From positions 1-64,000 of the forward strand of contig DDUQ01000058.1 of assembly GCA_002344885.1 (NCBI GenBank): a DNA stretch of 64,000 nt. Direction: 5' to 3'. Source of the DNA: Comamonadaceae bacterium UBA2334 (GTDB lineage Bacteria; Pseudomonadota; Gammaproteobacteria; Burkholderiales; Burkholderiaceae_C). Position numbers and translations under genes: made by a program. Within the stretch, counting starts at the first letter, position 1. Each line of letters opens with the position of its first letter. The notes beneath the pieces were generated by a model. That model saw nothing but the letters and a program-made list of their open reading frames with translations. It searched no databases and was not told the DNA's origin. This document shows positions 42,691 to 52,198 of this stretch, in pieces.

Positions 42691-43470
42691 ATGACTGCTT
42701 CCACATCCAAAACACCGGCCAATGCCATCGAGGTGCGCAACCTCAACTTCTTTTATGGCAACTTCCAGGGTTTGAAGAACGTCAACCTGGACATTCCCGA
42801 GCGCAAGGTCACGGCCTTCATCGGCCCGTCCGGCTGCGGCAAATCCACACTGCTGCGCACCTTCAACCGCATGTACAGCCTGTATCCCGGCCAGCGCGCC
42901 GAGGGCGAGATCAACCTGTACGGCCAGAACATCCTGGACCCCAAGCAGGACTTGAACCTTTTGCGTGCCCGGGTCGGCATGGTGTTCCAGAAGCCCACGC
43001 CGTTCCCCATGACCATCTACGACAACATCGCCTTCGGTGTGAAGTTGTACGAAACCCTGTCCAAGAGCGACATGGATGACCGCGTGGAATGGGCGTTGAG
43101 CAAGGCAGCGCTGTGGAATGAAGTGAAGGACAAGCTGGGCCAGAATGGCTTGAGCCTGTCAGGTGGCCAGCAGCAGCGCTTGTGCATTGCGCGCAGCGTG
43201 GCGGTCAAGCCATCGGTGTTGTTGCTGGACGAACCCACGTCAGCGCTGGACCCGATCTCCACCGCCAAAGTGGAAGAGCTCGTGCACGAACTGAAGAATG
43301 ACTACACCATTGCCATCGTGACGCACAACATGCAGCAGGCGGCCCGTTGCTCTGACTTCACCGCCTACATGTACCTGGGCGAACTGATGGAAGTGGGTGT
43401 GACGGAAGAACTGTTCTTCAAGCCCAAGCGCACTGAAACGGAAGACTACATCACAGGAAGGTTCGGTTGA
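42691..43470 (+). CDS. pstB: phosphate ABC transporter ATP-binding protein
   Basis: A 259-residue ATPase energising PstCA. Walker A is in FIGPSGCGKSTLLRTFN, the signature is in LSGGQQQRLCIARSVAV, Walker B in VLLLDEPTSALDPIS and the H-loop in IVTHNMQQAARCSD. AEGEINLYGQNILDP and FPMTIYDNIAFGVKLYE are PstB-specific. phoU starts two bases after its stop. Confidence 0.96.
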   Translation: MTASTSKTPANAIEVRNLNFFYGNFQGLKNVNLDIPERKVTAFIGPSGCGKSTLLRTFNRMYSLYPGQRAEGEINLYGQNILDPKQDLNLLRARVGMVFQKPTPFPMTIYDNIAFGVKLYETLSKSDMDDRVEWALSKAALWNEVKDKLGQNGLSLSGGQQQRLCIARSVAVKPSVLLLDEPTSALDPISTAKVEELVHELKNDYTIAIVTHNMQQAARCSDFTAYMYLGELMEVGVTEELFFKPKRTETEDYITGRFG

Positions 43471-43472
43471 TC

Positions 43473-44174
43473 ATGGGTGACAAACACATTTCCAGTCAGT
43501 TCGACAACGAGCTGAACAGCATCTCCGCCAAAGTGATGGAGATGGGGGGGCTGGTCGAGTCCCAACTGCGCAGCGCCATCTACGCGTTGTTCGAGCACAG
43601 CAGCGAGGCGGCTGACCAGGTCATCGAGCGGGAGGCCGGCGTCAATGCGCTGGAAGTGGAGATTGACCACGACGTCTCGTCCACCATTGGCCGCCGACAG
43701 CCCACTGCGCGCGACTTGCGCATGCTGCTGGCCATGTCCCGCATCACGGCCAACCTGGAGCGTGCCGGCGACGAGGTGACCAAAATTGCCCGGATGGTGA
43801 AGCTGATTTTGGAGAGCGGCACGTCGCGTTCACTGCCCAGTTCGGAGCTGCGGATTGCCACCGAGATGGCGACCACCATGATGCGCCGCTCATTGGATGC
43901 GTTTGCCCGGCTGGACACCGAAACGGCACTGTCCATCATCAAGGCCGATGACGAGATCGATCAGGAGTACAACGGCTTCCTGCGCAAGCTCATGACCTAC
44001 ATCATGGAAGACTCGCGTGCCTTGTCGCCGAGCCTGAACCTGTTGTTCCTGGCCAAATCCATCGAGCGTGTGGGCGATCATGCCAAAAACATCGCGGAAT
44101 GCACCATTTACGTGTCCAAGGGCACCGATGTGCGCCACATGTCTGCACCTGCTTTGGAGTCGGCCGTCAGATGA
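43473..44174 (+). CDS. phoU: phosphate signalling protein PhoU
   Basis: A 233-residue all-helical protein of two three-helix bundles with the metal-binding E/D repeats seen in MGGLVESQLRSAIYAL and NLLFLAKSIERVGDHAKNIAE; VEIDHDVSSTIGRRQPTARD closes the first repeat. It links PstSCAB to PhoR, keeping the regulon off when phosphate is plentiful. The ATG at 43473 follows pstB by two bases; its stop overlaps the phoB start (ATGA). Confidence 0.95.
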   Translation: MGDKHISSQFDNELNSISAKVMEMGGLVESQLRSAIYALFEHSSEAADQVIEREAGVNALEVEIDHDVSSTIGRRQPTARDLRMLLAMSRITANLERAGDEVTKIARMVKLILESGTSRSLPSSELRIATEMATTMMRRSLDAFARLDTETALSIIKADDEIDQEYNGFLRKLMTYIMEDSRALSPSLNLLFLAKSIERVGDHAKNIAECTIYVSKGTDVRHMSAPALESAVR

Positions 44175-44902
44175 GGAACATGCCCCGCGTGTTGGTGGTC
44201 GAGGACGAGGCCGCCATTGCAGAACTGATTGCGGTCAACCTGCGGCACAGTGGTTTTTCGCCCACCCTCGTGTTCGATGCCGAGGCGGCCCGCCGCGAGG
44301 TCGAGGCGCAGGTGCCTGATCTGATTCTGTTGGATTGGATGCTGCCTGGCGAAAGCGGCGTGTCACTGGCGCGCAGCTGGCGGCAGCAGGAACGCACCCG
44401 TGCGGTGCCCATCCTGATGCTGACGGCCCGTACTGACGAGATGGACAAGATCCAGGGGCTGGATGCGGGTGCGGACGACTACATCACCAAGCCGTTTTCA
44501 ACCAAGGAACTGCTGGCGCGCATCCGTGCGGCTTTGCGTCGGCGTGCCCCTCTCACGGGCGACGATGCGGTCACGGTGGGTGACCTGAGCCTGGACACGG
44601 CGACGTACCGGGTCACGTTCAAGGGCGCGGAGTTGAAAGTCGGGCCGACCGAGTTCAAGCTGCTGCATTACCTGATGAAGCATGTGGAGCGTGTGCACAC
44701 GCGCGGCACGCTGCTGGACAGGGTCTGGGGTGATCACGTCTTCATCGAAGAGCGCACAGTGGATGTGCACATCAAGCGCTTGCGCGAGGCCCTAGGTGAA
44801 GCCGGGGCCATGATCGAAACCGTTCGCGGTGCGGGCTACAGGCTGTCGCCTGCCGGGTTGCGTCAGAAACAGGTGAAAACAGCAGACAATCCGGCTGCAT
44901 GA
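44171..44902 (+). CDS. phoB: phosphate regulon response regulator PhoB
   Basis: A 243-residue OmpR-type regulator. The receiver domain (1-120) has the acidic pair in VLVVEDEAAIAEL, the phosphorylated Asp in LILLDWMLPGESG, and Thr/Lys in MLTARTDEMDK and DYITKPFSTKEL. The winged-helix domain ends in RTVDVHIKRLREALGEAG and TVRGAGYRLS. It activates genes with Pho boxes, such as the one before pstS. It overlaps phoU and phoR by 4 bases each. Confidence 0.95.
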   Translation: MRNMPRVLVVEDEAAIAELIAVNLRHSGFSPTLVFDAEAARREVEAQVPDLILLDWMLPGESGVSLARSWRQQERTRAVPILMLTARTDEMDKIQGLDAGADDYITKPFSTKELLARIRAALRRRAPLTGDDAVTVGDLSLDTATYRVTFKGAELKVGPTEFKLLHYLMKHVERVHTRGTLLDRVWGDHVFIEERTVDVHIKRLREALGEAGAMIETVRGAGYRLSPAGLRQKQVKTADNPAA

Positions 44903-46224
44903 CAGTCAAGTTTGTAGAACTGCTGGCGCTGATGGCGTTGGGCTCGCTGTACGGGTGGTACGCCGCATCCATTTTCTGGGTGTTTGCGGGTTGTTTGGCC
45001 GCTGCTGTGGCGTGGCTTTTGCTCGAGCAATACCGGTTCGCCCGGGTGCTCAAATGGTTGCGTGACGAAGACTGGGCCAACGAGCCCAGCGTGGCGCACG
45101 TTTGGGGGGTGTTGGTCGAGCGCATTCGCAAACTTCAGAAATCGCTGAGCGGCAAGGCGAAAGACAGTCAATCGCGACTGGACGAGTTTTTGTCTGCCAT
45201 CCAGGCGTCGCCCAATGGGGTGGTGTTGCTGGACAACCAGTCCCGCATCGAGTGGGCCAACGAGACAGCCGGCGAGCATCTGGGCATTGACCCACAACGT
45301 GACCTGATGCAGCACGTGACCAACCTGATCCGCGATCCGGTTTTTCTCTCGTACTTGGGTAAGGGTGAATTTGATAGCGAAATTTCCATACAGGGCATTC
45401 GAAAGGCAGGTTTTCAGTCTCTAACGGTGGCTGTGCGTGTCCACCCGTATGGCAAAAAGCGCAAACTGATGCTGTCCCGGGATGTCACTGCCGTGCAGCA
45501 GGCAGAAGCCATGCGGCGCGACTTTGTTGCCAACGTCTCACATGAAATCCGCACACCGCTGACGGTGCTCAGCGGATTCGTGGAAACCTTGCAAACGCTC
45601 GAACTTGAAGAGGCTGACAGGGCGCATTACCTGTCACTCATGGCCCAGCAGGCTGAACGCATGCAGTCATTGGTGAGCGACCTGCTGACGCTGTCCAAAC
45701 TGGAAGGCAGTCCCACACCCAACCGTCAAGGCACGGTGCTGGCGAGCCAGTTGATCGAAAAATGTGCGTCGGATGCCCAGGGCTTGTCGGAAGTACTGGC
45801 GGGCGGCAGTCACCGGTTTTCTGTAGACATTTCGCAGGATGCCCATTTGGCGGGCAGTCCTGAAGAGCTGACCAGTGCGTTGGGCAACCTGATGAGCAAT
45901 GCCGTTCGCTACACCCCGGCCGGTGGAGAGATCAGTGTCGGGTTCCGCGTGCTGCCCGATGGTGATGCCAGCCTGTGGGTGTCCGACACGGGACCTGGCA
46001 TTGCGGCCGAGCATTTGCCCCGCCTGACCGAGCGTTTTTACAGGGTTGACCGCAGCCGCTCGCGTGAAACCGGTGGCACGGGTTTGGGGCTGGCCATCGT
46101 GAAGCATGTGATCCAGCGCCACGGGGGACAGGTCAACATCAGCAGCACGCTTGGAAAGGGTTCCGTTTTCGAGCTGCATTTCCCCGGGGACCGGGTGCGC
46201 CGGCTCAGTTCACATCTTCACTGA
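44899..46224 (+). CDS. phoR: phosphate regulon sensor histidine kinase PhoR
   Basis: A 441-residue kinase. One hydrophobic N-terminal hairpin (about residues 5-45) anchors it; there is no sizeable periplasmic domain, as is normal for PhoR. A PAS domain (about 95-200) is followed by HisKA with the phosphorylated His in DFVANVSHEIRTPLTVLSGF and the ATPase boxes NLMSNAVRYTP, VSDTGPGIAAEHL and GGTGLGLAIVKHV. The last 20 bases overlap the convergent glycosyltransferase gene. Confidence 0.95.
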   Translation: MTVKFVELLALMALGSLYGWYAASIFWVFAGCLAAAVAWLLLEQYRFARVLKWLRDEDWANEPSVAHVWGVLVERIRKLQKSLSGKAKDSQSRLDEFLSAIQASPNGVVLLDNQSRIEWANETAGEHLGIDPQRDLMQHVTNLIRDPVFLSYLGKGEFDSEISIQGIRKAGFQSLTVAVRVHPYGKKRKLMLSRDVTAVQQAEAMRRDFVANVSHEIRTPLTVLSGFVETLQTLELEEADRAHYLSLMAQQAERMQSLVSDLLTLSKLEGSPTPNRQGTVLASQLIEKCASDAQGLSEVLAGGSHRFSVDISQDAHLAGSPEELTSALGNLMSNAVRYTPAGGEISVGFRVLPDGDASLWVSDTGPGIAAEHLPRLTERFYRVDRSRSRETGGTGLGLAIVKHVIQRHGGQVNISSTLGKGSVFELHFPGDRVRRLSSHLH

Positions 46225-47968
46225 CGAGGACGTCTGCAAGGGGTTGTGCCGCTGGTGCACGGCGATACAGCAGCAGACTTTCCTTGTTGTCGGTCAGGCG
46301 GTTGAAGCGGGCCGTGAGCTGCCAACCTTCCTGAGGCAATCGCGAGACATCGGGGTGCATTGGCGATGCGACCAGGTGCAGGCAAGGGCTTTCACCCTGT
46401 GGCTTTCGGTCCAGCGTGATGCCGCCCTGATGGGCCAGACCTGCCAGTTGCGCCGTGTTCAACCCCAGCGTGGCCACGCATGACTCAGGTGGCAGTTGCT
46501 TCGCCAGGCGTTTGGCCAATGGGCCGTAGCTGCGGCCATGGTCGAGCAGGGGCAACCAGAGTGTCATCAGCAGCAGCCAGCACAGCGTGACCCCCGTTGC
46601 AGGCAACACCATGCTTTTCCAGATGGCTGGCGGGTGCCGTGTGACGCGCCAGGTCACTACCCCCAACCAACCCAAGCTGGCGGCCAAAGCGACGGCAAAC
46701 GCCCAACCATCAAAGCTCGCCTCAAACCCGGGTGCCAGTCTGGCAACGTTGGCGGCCGGTTTGGCAGGTGTACCCGTCAGCATGGCGATCCAGATCACCC
46801 AGACAACCGTCGCGCAGAAGCTGAAAAACAGCACCGAAAACCAGTCGATCAGGGCGCTGACGTGGCGTGTCAGCGTTGGCAGCGCAAAAGCCGCCAGCAC
46901 GGCAAGGGCGGGCAAGGCCAGCATCATGACGCGGTCTGAACCGCCTGCCACCGCGCTGGACAGCGCAATCAAGGTGATGAAGATCAGCGGTAAGGCGATG
47001 TGCGCCTGTCGGATGAGGTGCTTCCAGCGCCAGCATGTCCAGGCGGCGAGCGGCCAAACAGGCCAGGTGAACCACACCAGCATTTTCAGGAACGAGCCGG
47101 GTTGGAGTGTGGTGAATCCCCCTTGACTCTCGGGCGCAGTCCAGGGGGCCGTCCACCAGAGTATGGCAGAAACGGACAGTGCGGCCAGTCCGGCCACCTG
47201 TGGCAGCAGGTGCGGCGTGACTGAGTCGGCCTGGCTGTTCACTTCGGCATTTCCGCGTGGCGATCTGGCAAGGTTGTCCCAGGCAAGCCACGCTGGAACG
47301 GCGGTTGCCACAACCAGGGTCAGCCTTGGCATGCCAGACAGGCCCAAGACCAGCAGGCCGCCGACCCAGCAGGCCAACGTGGTGGAGGTGGATACCCTGT
47401 CGCCGTGCGCCAGCCTGGCGGATGCATACAACACTGCGCTGATGCCAGTTGTCAGAAAGACATCGGGGGTGGCCTCGTGAGCCAGTTGGGCAAGGCCCAG
47501 GCAAGCCATGAGTGCGAGCAGTCCGCTGTCGGCCAGCGCGCGCGCGTAATCAACAGGTTGCGCCTGCCCGCCGAAAGCGAACGTCACGGGTTGGGCGGGC
47601 CCCAGCAGTGCAAACCGAAACACGGCGTGCCACGTAAAGTACAGCGTACAGGCCAATGCGAGCATGGACGGCAATCGGTGCAGCCAGTCGGCCTGAGCGG
47701 GCCATGCCATCATCAGCAGGGCACCCAACCAATGGGGCAGTTGGCCCGCCATGCTGCCAAGTTGTCCAGGAATCAGTGGCTGCCACCAGTCAATCTCCCC
47801 GTTTGCCATCCAACGCATGATGCCGTACGCCGCGACGTCAGCAGTTTTCCAGGGCTCTCGGCCGACAAAGCCGGGCAGGATGTAAGCCAGGCAGAGACCC
47901 AGCAAGGCCCATCTGGGCAGCCGCCTGGCCCCAGCTTGCGTGACGATGGCTGGTGTGGGTCGGATCAC
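46205..47968 (-). CDS. ArnT/PMT-like membrane glycosyltransferase
   Basis: A 587-residue polytopic protein with about 12-13 hydrophobic segments. The N-terminal portion YILPGFVGREPWKTADVAAY has the D-containing first-loop pattern of the ArnT/PMT (GT-C) superfamily, which uses polyprenyl-linked sugars. The C-terminal ~110 residues form a small soluble domain. Acceptor and donor are unknown. The gene is convergent with phoR and shares 20 bases with it. Confidence 0.7.
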   Translation of the reverse strand: MIRPTPAIVTQAGARRLPRWALLGLCLAYILPGFVGREPWKTADVAAYGIMRWMANGEIDWWQPLIPGQLGSMAGQLPHWLGALLMMAWPAQADWLHRLPSMLALACTLYFTWHAVFRFALLGPAQPVTFAFGGQAQPVDYARALADSGLLALMACLGLAQLAHEATPDVFLTTGISAVLYASARLAHGDRVSTSTTLACWVGGLLVLGLSGMPRLTLVVATAVPAWLAWDNLARSPRGNAEVNSQADSVTPHLLPQVAGLAALSVSAILWWTAPWTAPESQGGFTTLQPGSFLKMLVWFTWPVWPLAAWTCWRWKHLIRQAHIALPLIFITLIALSSAVAGGSDRVMMLALPALAVLAAFALPTLTRHVSALIDWFSVLFFSFCATVVWVIWIAMLTGTPAKPAANVARLAPGFEASFDGWAFAVALAASLGWLGVVTWRVTRHPPAIWKSMVLPATGVTLCWLLLMTLWLPLLDHGRSYGPLAKRLAKQLPPESCVATLGLNTAQLAGLAHQGGITLDRKPQGESPCLHLVASPMHPDVSRLPQEGWQLTARFNRLTDNKESLLLYRRAPAAQPLADVLVSEDVN

Positions 47969-48037
47969 GGTGTGGTCGTTTGTTCAGGAGGGGGAAACAC
48001 TTTGCCACCCCTTGGGGGCAGGTGTTTTCACACAGCC

Positions 48038-48067
48038 AAAAAAAAGCCGACGGCTGTCGGCTTTTTT
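48038..48067. terminator. bidirectional terminator between rpmE2 and the glycosyltransferase
   Basis: AGCCGAC (48045-48051) pairs with GTCGGCT (48056-48062), with eight A before and six T after, so it works in both directions; its main role is ending rpmE2 on the minus strand. Confidence 0.85.
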
Positions 48068-48099
48068 GCTGATTCAGCCCCGGTTTCAGGGCTGCGCAA

Positions 48100-48354
48100 T
48101 CACTTGGCTGTGCGAGCGAAGCGGTTGCGGAACTTCTCGACACGACCACCCATGGTGTCGACACTTTTCTGCGTGCCCGTGTAGAAGGGGTGCGATTCGC
48201 TGGACGTATCGAGCTTGAACAGTGGCAACTCGCGGCCATCATCCAGTTTGATGGTTTCTTTGGTGTTCGCGCACGAGCGTGTCACGAATTTGAAGCCGTT
48301 AGACAGGTCCAAGAAGCACACTTCTCGGTAGTTGGGGTGAATGCCTTCTTTCAT
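48100..48354 (-). CDS. rpmE2: 50S ribosomal protein bL31, type B
   Basis: An 84-residue ribosomal protein. MKEGIHPNYREVCFLDLSNG and SHPFYTGTQKSVDTMGGRVE are bL31 signatures. It lacks the CxxC zinc site of type A, so it is the zinc-independent form. A terminator follows, and rho lies upstream on the same strand. Confidence 0.96.
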   Translation of the reverse strand: MKEGIHPNYREVCFLDLSNGFKFVTRSCANTKETIKLDDGRELPLFKLDTSSESHPFYTGTQKSVDTMGGRVEKFRNRFARTAK

Positions 48355-48548
48355 TTCATATCCTAAGTTCAGTTGCGACAGCCTTGCGCCAGAAAAAAAG
48401 CGGACACTTGTCGCAGAAATGGGCCGTGTGACCGGTTGGGTGAATTGCTGTCATGGCGTTGACCATTTCGGCAACCCGAAATTATCGCACGTTTCAGCGT
48501 TGCGTCCTCATCAACGACGTCGGCGATTGGAATGGCATTGGATGGAGA

Positions 48549-49811
48549 TCATCCGCCACGGCGCATCATTTCGAAGAACTCGGAGTTGTTCTTGGTCGAT
48601 TTCATGCTCTTGAGCACCATTTCCATGGCCTCGATTTCATCCATGTTGTACATGAACTGTCGCAGAATTCGCGTTTTTTGCAGAATTTCAGGTTGAAGCA
48701 GCAGTTCTTCCCGGCGCGTGCCGCTTCGGTTGAGCTGGATCGACGGGAACACGCGTTTTTCGTACAAACGCCGATCGAGGTGGATTTCACAGTTGCCTGT
48801 GCCCTTGAATTCTTCAAAGATCACCTCGTCCATCCGGCTGCCGGTGTCGACCAGCGCAGTCGCGATGATGGTCAATGAGCCGCCTTCTTCGATCTTTCGT
48901 GCAGCACCGAAGAAACGCTTGGGCCTTTGCAAGGCATTGGCATCGACACCACCTGTCAAAACTTTGCCGGAAGACGGCAAAACGTTGTTGTAGGCGCGGG
49001 CCAGGCGGGTGATCGAGTCCAGCAGGATCACCACGTCTTTTTTCAGTTCGACCAGGCGTTTGGCGCGCTCGATCACCATCTCGGCCACGTGCACATGGCG
49101 GGCAGCGGGTTCGTCAAACGTCGAGGCAATCACCTCGCCGCGAACTGTGCGCTGCATTTCGGTCACTTCTTCAGGGCGTTCGTCAACCAGCAACACCATC
49201 AACTCGACTTCCGGGTGGTTGGTGGTGATGGCGTGACAGATGTGCTGCATCATCACGGTTTTGCCGCTTTTGGGTGGTGCGACGATCAGCGCGCGCTGGC
49301 CTTTGCCGATGGGCGCAATGATGTCGATGACCCGGCCGGTGATGTTTTCGTCGCCCTTCATGTCCCGTTCGAGTTTCATTTGCTCTTTGGGGAACAGCGG
49401 GGTCAGGTTCTCGAACATGATCTTGTGCTTGTTGTCCTCGGGGGGCAAGCCATTGATCTTGTCGAGTTTGGTCAGGGCAAAGTAGCGTTCGCCATCTTTG
49501 GGCGTGCGCACTTCGCCTTCGATCATGTCGCCGGTGTGCAGGTTGAAACGCCTGATCTGGCTGGGTGAAATATAGATGTCGTCCGTCGATGCGTTGTAGC
49601 TGGTATCCGGTGCGCGCAGGAAACCAAAGCCGTCCGGCAGCACTTCCAGGACGCCGTCGGCAAACACCTGCTCGCCCGCACGTGCACGCTTCTTGATGAT
49701 GGCAAACATCAACTCCTGTTTGCGCATCCGGCCCGTGTTTTCGATTTCAAGCGCCTCGGCTTGCTTGAAGACTTCGGACACGTGTAAAGCTTTGAGTTCG
49801 GAAAGGTGCAT
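48549..49811 (-). CDS. rho: transcription termination factor Rho
   Basis: A 420-residue hexameric RNA-dependent ATPase. N-terminal helical domain (MHLSELKALHVSEVFKQAE), RNA-binding cold-shock-like domain with GFGFLRAPDTSYNASTDDIY, then the ATPase with Walker A in VAPPKSGKTVMMQHI, Walker B in DVVILLDSITRLARAYN, the Q-loop/R-loop region and ALVDTGSRMDEVIFEEFKG. Length is standard. The leader of about 120 bases carries a -10 at 49938-49943. Confidence 0.97.
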   Translation of the reverse strand: MHLSELKALHVSEVFKQAEALEIENTGRMRKQELMFAIIKKRARAGEQVFADGVLEVLPDGFGFLRAPDTSYNASTDDIYISPSQIRRFNLHTGDMIEGEVRTPKDGERYFALTKLDKINGLPPEDNKHKIMFENLTPLFPKEQMKLERDMKGDENITGRVIDIIAPIGKGQRALIVAPPKSGKTVMMQHICHAITTNHPEVELMVLLVDERPEEVTEMQRTVRGEVIASTFDEPAARHVHVAEMVIERAKRLVELKKDVVILLDSITRLARAYNNVLPSSGKVLTGGVDANALQRPKRFFGAARKIEEGGSLTIIATALVDTGSRMDEVIFEEFKGTGNCEIHLDRRLYEKRVFPSIQLNRSGTRREELLLQPEILQKTRILRQFMYNMDEIEAMEMVLKSMKSTKNNSEFFEMMRRGG

Positions 49812-49937
49812 GTCAACCCCTGAGCGGAGCCTGGTGAAAAATGGGGAATTGCCCGGAGGTTGGGCGGGAGTTGCAGCCGCTGTGAGGTCTTGCCTTCGGG
49901 CTGCTGTGTTGCGCGACTGTTGGGTTGGCGCTGGCGG

Positions 49938-49943
49938 ATTATA
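49938..49943 (-). promoter_or_regulatory. -10 element for rho
   Basis: On the minus strand the sequence is TATAAT, about 127 bases upstream of the rho start codon. No strong -35 is found at 17 bases. The long leader fits the autoregulation known for rho in other bacteria (inference). Confidence 0.5.
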
Positions 49944-50053
49944 GTGTTTGGAAGTTCACGCCATTCACGCTGTTGGTGGCCGGAACGGTCAGGCCTGATG
50001 TTGCAGTCGGTAGCGACCCGAGGCGAGTTGCTACCGTGCCGAGGCGCTGACGA

Positions 50054-50386
50054 TCAACCCAGTTGCTGGTCGATGAAGGCGGTCAGTTGTGCTTTGCTCA
50101 GTGCGCCCACTTTCGTGGCAGCCAATTGGCCGTCTTTGAACACCATCAGCGTGGGGATGCCGCGGATGCCATATTGAGCTGGCACTGAGCGGTTTTCGTC
50201 CACATTCATTTTGGCCACCGTCAGGCGACCGGCGTACGAAGTTGCGACTTCGTCGAGAATCGGGGCGATCATCTTGCAAGGGCCGCACCACTCAGCCCAG
50301 TAGTCGATCAGGACCGGGGTGGTCGATTGGATGACTTCTGCGTTGAAGGTGGCATCGGAAACGTGTTTGATCAGGTCGCTGGCCAT
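50054..50386 (-). CDS. trxA: thioredoxin 1
   Basis: A 110-residue classical thioredoxin: the redox site is in LIDYWAEWCGPCKMIAPIL, with the cis-Pro loop IRGIPTLMVFKDG and the ending LSKAQLTAFIDQQLG. It reduces disulfides of ribonucleotide reductase and other cytoplasmic enzymes. It lies immediately upstream of rho on the same strand, the arrangement known from E. coli. Confidence 0.96.
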   Translation of the reverse strand: MASDLIKHVSDATFNAEVIQSTTPVLIDYWAEWCGPCKMIAPILDEVATSYAGRLTVAKMNVDENRSVPAQYGIRGIPTLMVFKDGQLAATKVGALSKAQLTAFIDQQLG

Positions 50387-50533
50387 ATCAAGTCCTGTTG
50401 AGCGTTGTGTGTGCGCAGGCGCACGGTCAATTGTGTGGCGGCAAATTGTGACAGAAAGATGTTCGCCACGTTCTGGTGTGGCCTGCTGCGCCTGAGCGGC
50501 GTTTCGAACAGTGGTTGCGGAGAGGCTGAATTC

Positions 50534-51895
50534 ATGCGGGTAGGGGAATTGTCGGTGGCTGGTGAGGCTTTGACCGGAGACACCTTGGGTCTGGTCTGCG
50601 ACGTGGCTGTTGTGGGCGGTGGTCCGGCCGGTTTGATGGCTGCAGATGTGCTGTCTGCGCAAGGCTGGGGGGTCCACGTGTTCGACCGAATGCCCTCCGT
50701 CGGACGCAAATTTCTGCTGGCGGGTAAGGGTGGCATGAATCTCACGCATTCTGAACCCTTCGAAACCTTCATTCAGCGCTACGGGAACGCGCAACAGGTG
50801 CTCAGGCCTGTGCTGGCGGCATTTGACAATGGTGCGGTGAGGGCTTGGGCGGCATCATTGGGCATCGAAACGTTTGTGGGGACGTCCGGTCGTGTGTTCC
50901 CCGTTGACATGAAGGCAGCGCCGCTTTTGCGCGCCTGGTTGCGCACCCTGCGAGATCCGTCTGGTGGCAGGGTGCCTGTCACGTTTCACCAGCGTCACCG
51001 TTGGGTGGGTTGGGAGGCTGGGCGTCTGGTTTTTCAGTTGGATGCGGGGGGGAGCCTGGTTGTGCAGGCTTCTGCCACCGTGTTGGCTCTGGGGGGAGCC
51101 AGTTGGCCTCAACTGGGTTCTGACGGCTCATGGGTGCCGTTGTTGGCCGAAGCGGGTGTGAGCGTTGCGCCGCTGCAACCCAGCAACTGTGGGTTTGATG
51201 TGGCAGGGGGGTGGACGCCTTTCTTCGCCAGCCGGTTTGCTGGCAGTCCGCTCAAGTCGGTTTCGATCAAGGTGCCCGCGCTTGCCACGCTGCCAGGTCA
51301 GCCAGAAGGCGGGGATACACACGTTGACGAAGCGCAGGTTTTGTTTCAAAGGCGTGGTGAGTTTGTGGTCACACAAACCGGTGTCGAAGGCAGTGTGGTG
51401 TACGCGGCATCGGCTTGCCTGCGGGAACAGATCAAAGCGGCAGGTTTTGCAACGCTGGAAATTGATCTTCTGCCCGATTGGAGCTGGGAGCGCGTGTGCG
51501 AGGCGGTGGAGGCACCGCGCGGTTCACGGTCGTTGAGCAGTCACCTCAAAAGTCGCCTGGGCTTGGACGGCGTCAAGACTGCCTTGATCCATGAGCAACT
51601 GGGGCCGGAGGGTATGCGTCAACCCACGCAACTGGCTCGTGCGATCAAAGGCTTGCAACTCCGTTTGGGCGCGCCTCGGCCTGTGGCCGAGGCCATCAGC
51701 ACAGCTGGCGGTGTCCGCATGAGTGAGCTGTCTTCGTCTGGGGCAGTCATGCCCTTTGCCAATGTGTTCTGTGCCGGCGAAATGCTCGATTGGGAGGCAC
51801 CCACGGGCGGTTACCTGCTCACGGCTTGTCTGGCAACGGGGCGTTGGGCTGGGTTGGCGGCTGCGGCCCACCTGTCCAGCGCAAAGTGCGCCTGA
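50534..51895 (+). CDS. FAD-dependent oxidoreductase, BaiN/YhiN (HI0933) family
   Basis: A 453-residue flavoprotein. The FAD-binding Rossmann motif is in VAVVGGGPAGLMAADVL (about residues 22-38), and the family motif is in VGRKFLLAGKGGMNLTHSEP. ATVLALGGASWPQLGSDGSW is the second cofactor segment, and TAGGVRMSELSSSGAV with VFCAGEMLDWEAPTGGYLL closes the fold. The physiological reaction of most members is unknown. The ATG at 50534, after GGAGAGG, is preferred; the frame is open from 50405. It is divergent from trxA. Confidence 0.88.
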   Translation: MRVGELSVAGEALTGDTLGLVCDVAVVGGGPAGLMAADVLSAQGWGVHVFDRMPSVGRKFLLAGKGGMNLTHSEPFETFIQRYGNAQQVLRPVLAAFDNGAVRAWAASLGIETFVGTSGRVFPVDMKAAPLLRAWLRTLRDPSGGRVPVTFHQRHRWVGWEAGRLVFQLDAGGSLVVQASATVLALGGASWPQLGSDGSWVPLLAEAGVSVAPLQPSNCGFDVAGGWTPFFASRFAGSPLKSVSIKVPALATLPGQPEGGDTHVDEAQVLFQRRGEFVVTQTGVEGSVVYAASACLREQIKAAGFATLEIDLLPDWSWERVCEAVEAPRGSRSLSSHLKSRLGLDGVKTALIHEQLGPEGMRQPTQLARAIKGLQLRLGAPRPVAEAISTAGGVRMSELSSSGAVMPFANVFCAGEMLDWEAPTGGYLLTACLATGRWAGLAAAAHLSSAKCA

Positions 51896-52198
51896 CGAGC
51901 CTGCGGGTCGCCGTTGATGCAGGTTTACTGCTGCAGGTGATTGTGTCCGTTTCGTCGGCTCGTCTGTCGCTGTAGCTGCGGTCTGATGTGACTGGTCTTC
52001 GAATGGGTTGGATGGATCGGTTGCGAAGCCTGGTGTCACAATTCATGGACTGGGTATTCATGGAATGGGCTTGTGGTTCAGGCTATAATTCGCGGTTCCG
52101 GATCCTCTGGTCAGCCGCCCGAAATGATTGTTTGTGTCCTTCGCAAGCTCTCTCAAAGGCCTTTTGTGTAGCGTGATCAAGATCCTTGACTGGAAATC
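51896..52198. other. intergenic region and leader of rplS
   Basis: 303 bases with no gene. TATAAT at 52084-52089 is a strong -10, giving a leader of about 105 bases before rplS. The leader has no recognised regulatory RNA. The place where rpsP-rimM-trmD would usually sit is empty. Confidence 0.5.
52084..52089 (+). promoter_or_regulatory. -10 element of rplS
   Basis: A perfect TATAAT lies 110 bases before the rplS ATG. The -35 is weak (around TGGAAT at 52061-52066, 17 bases upstream). Confidence 0.6.
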
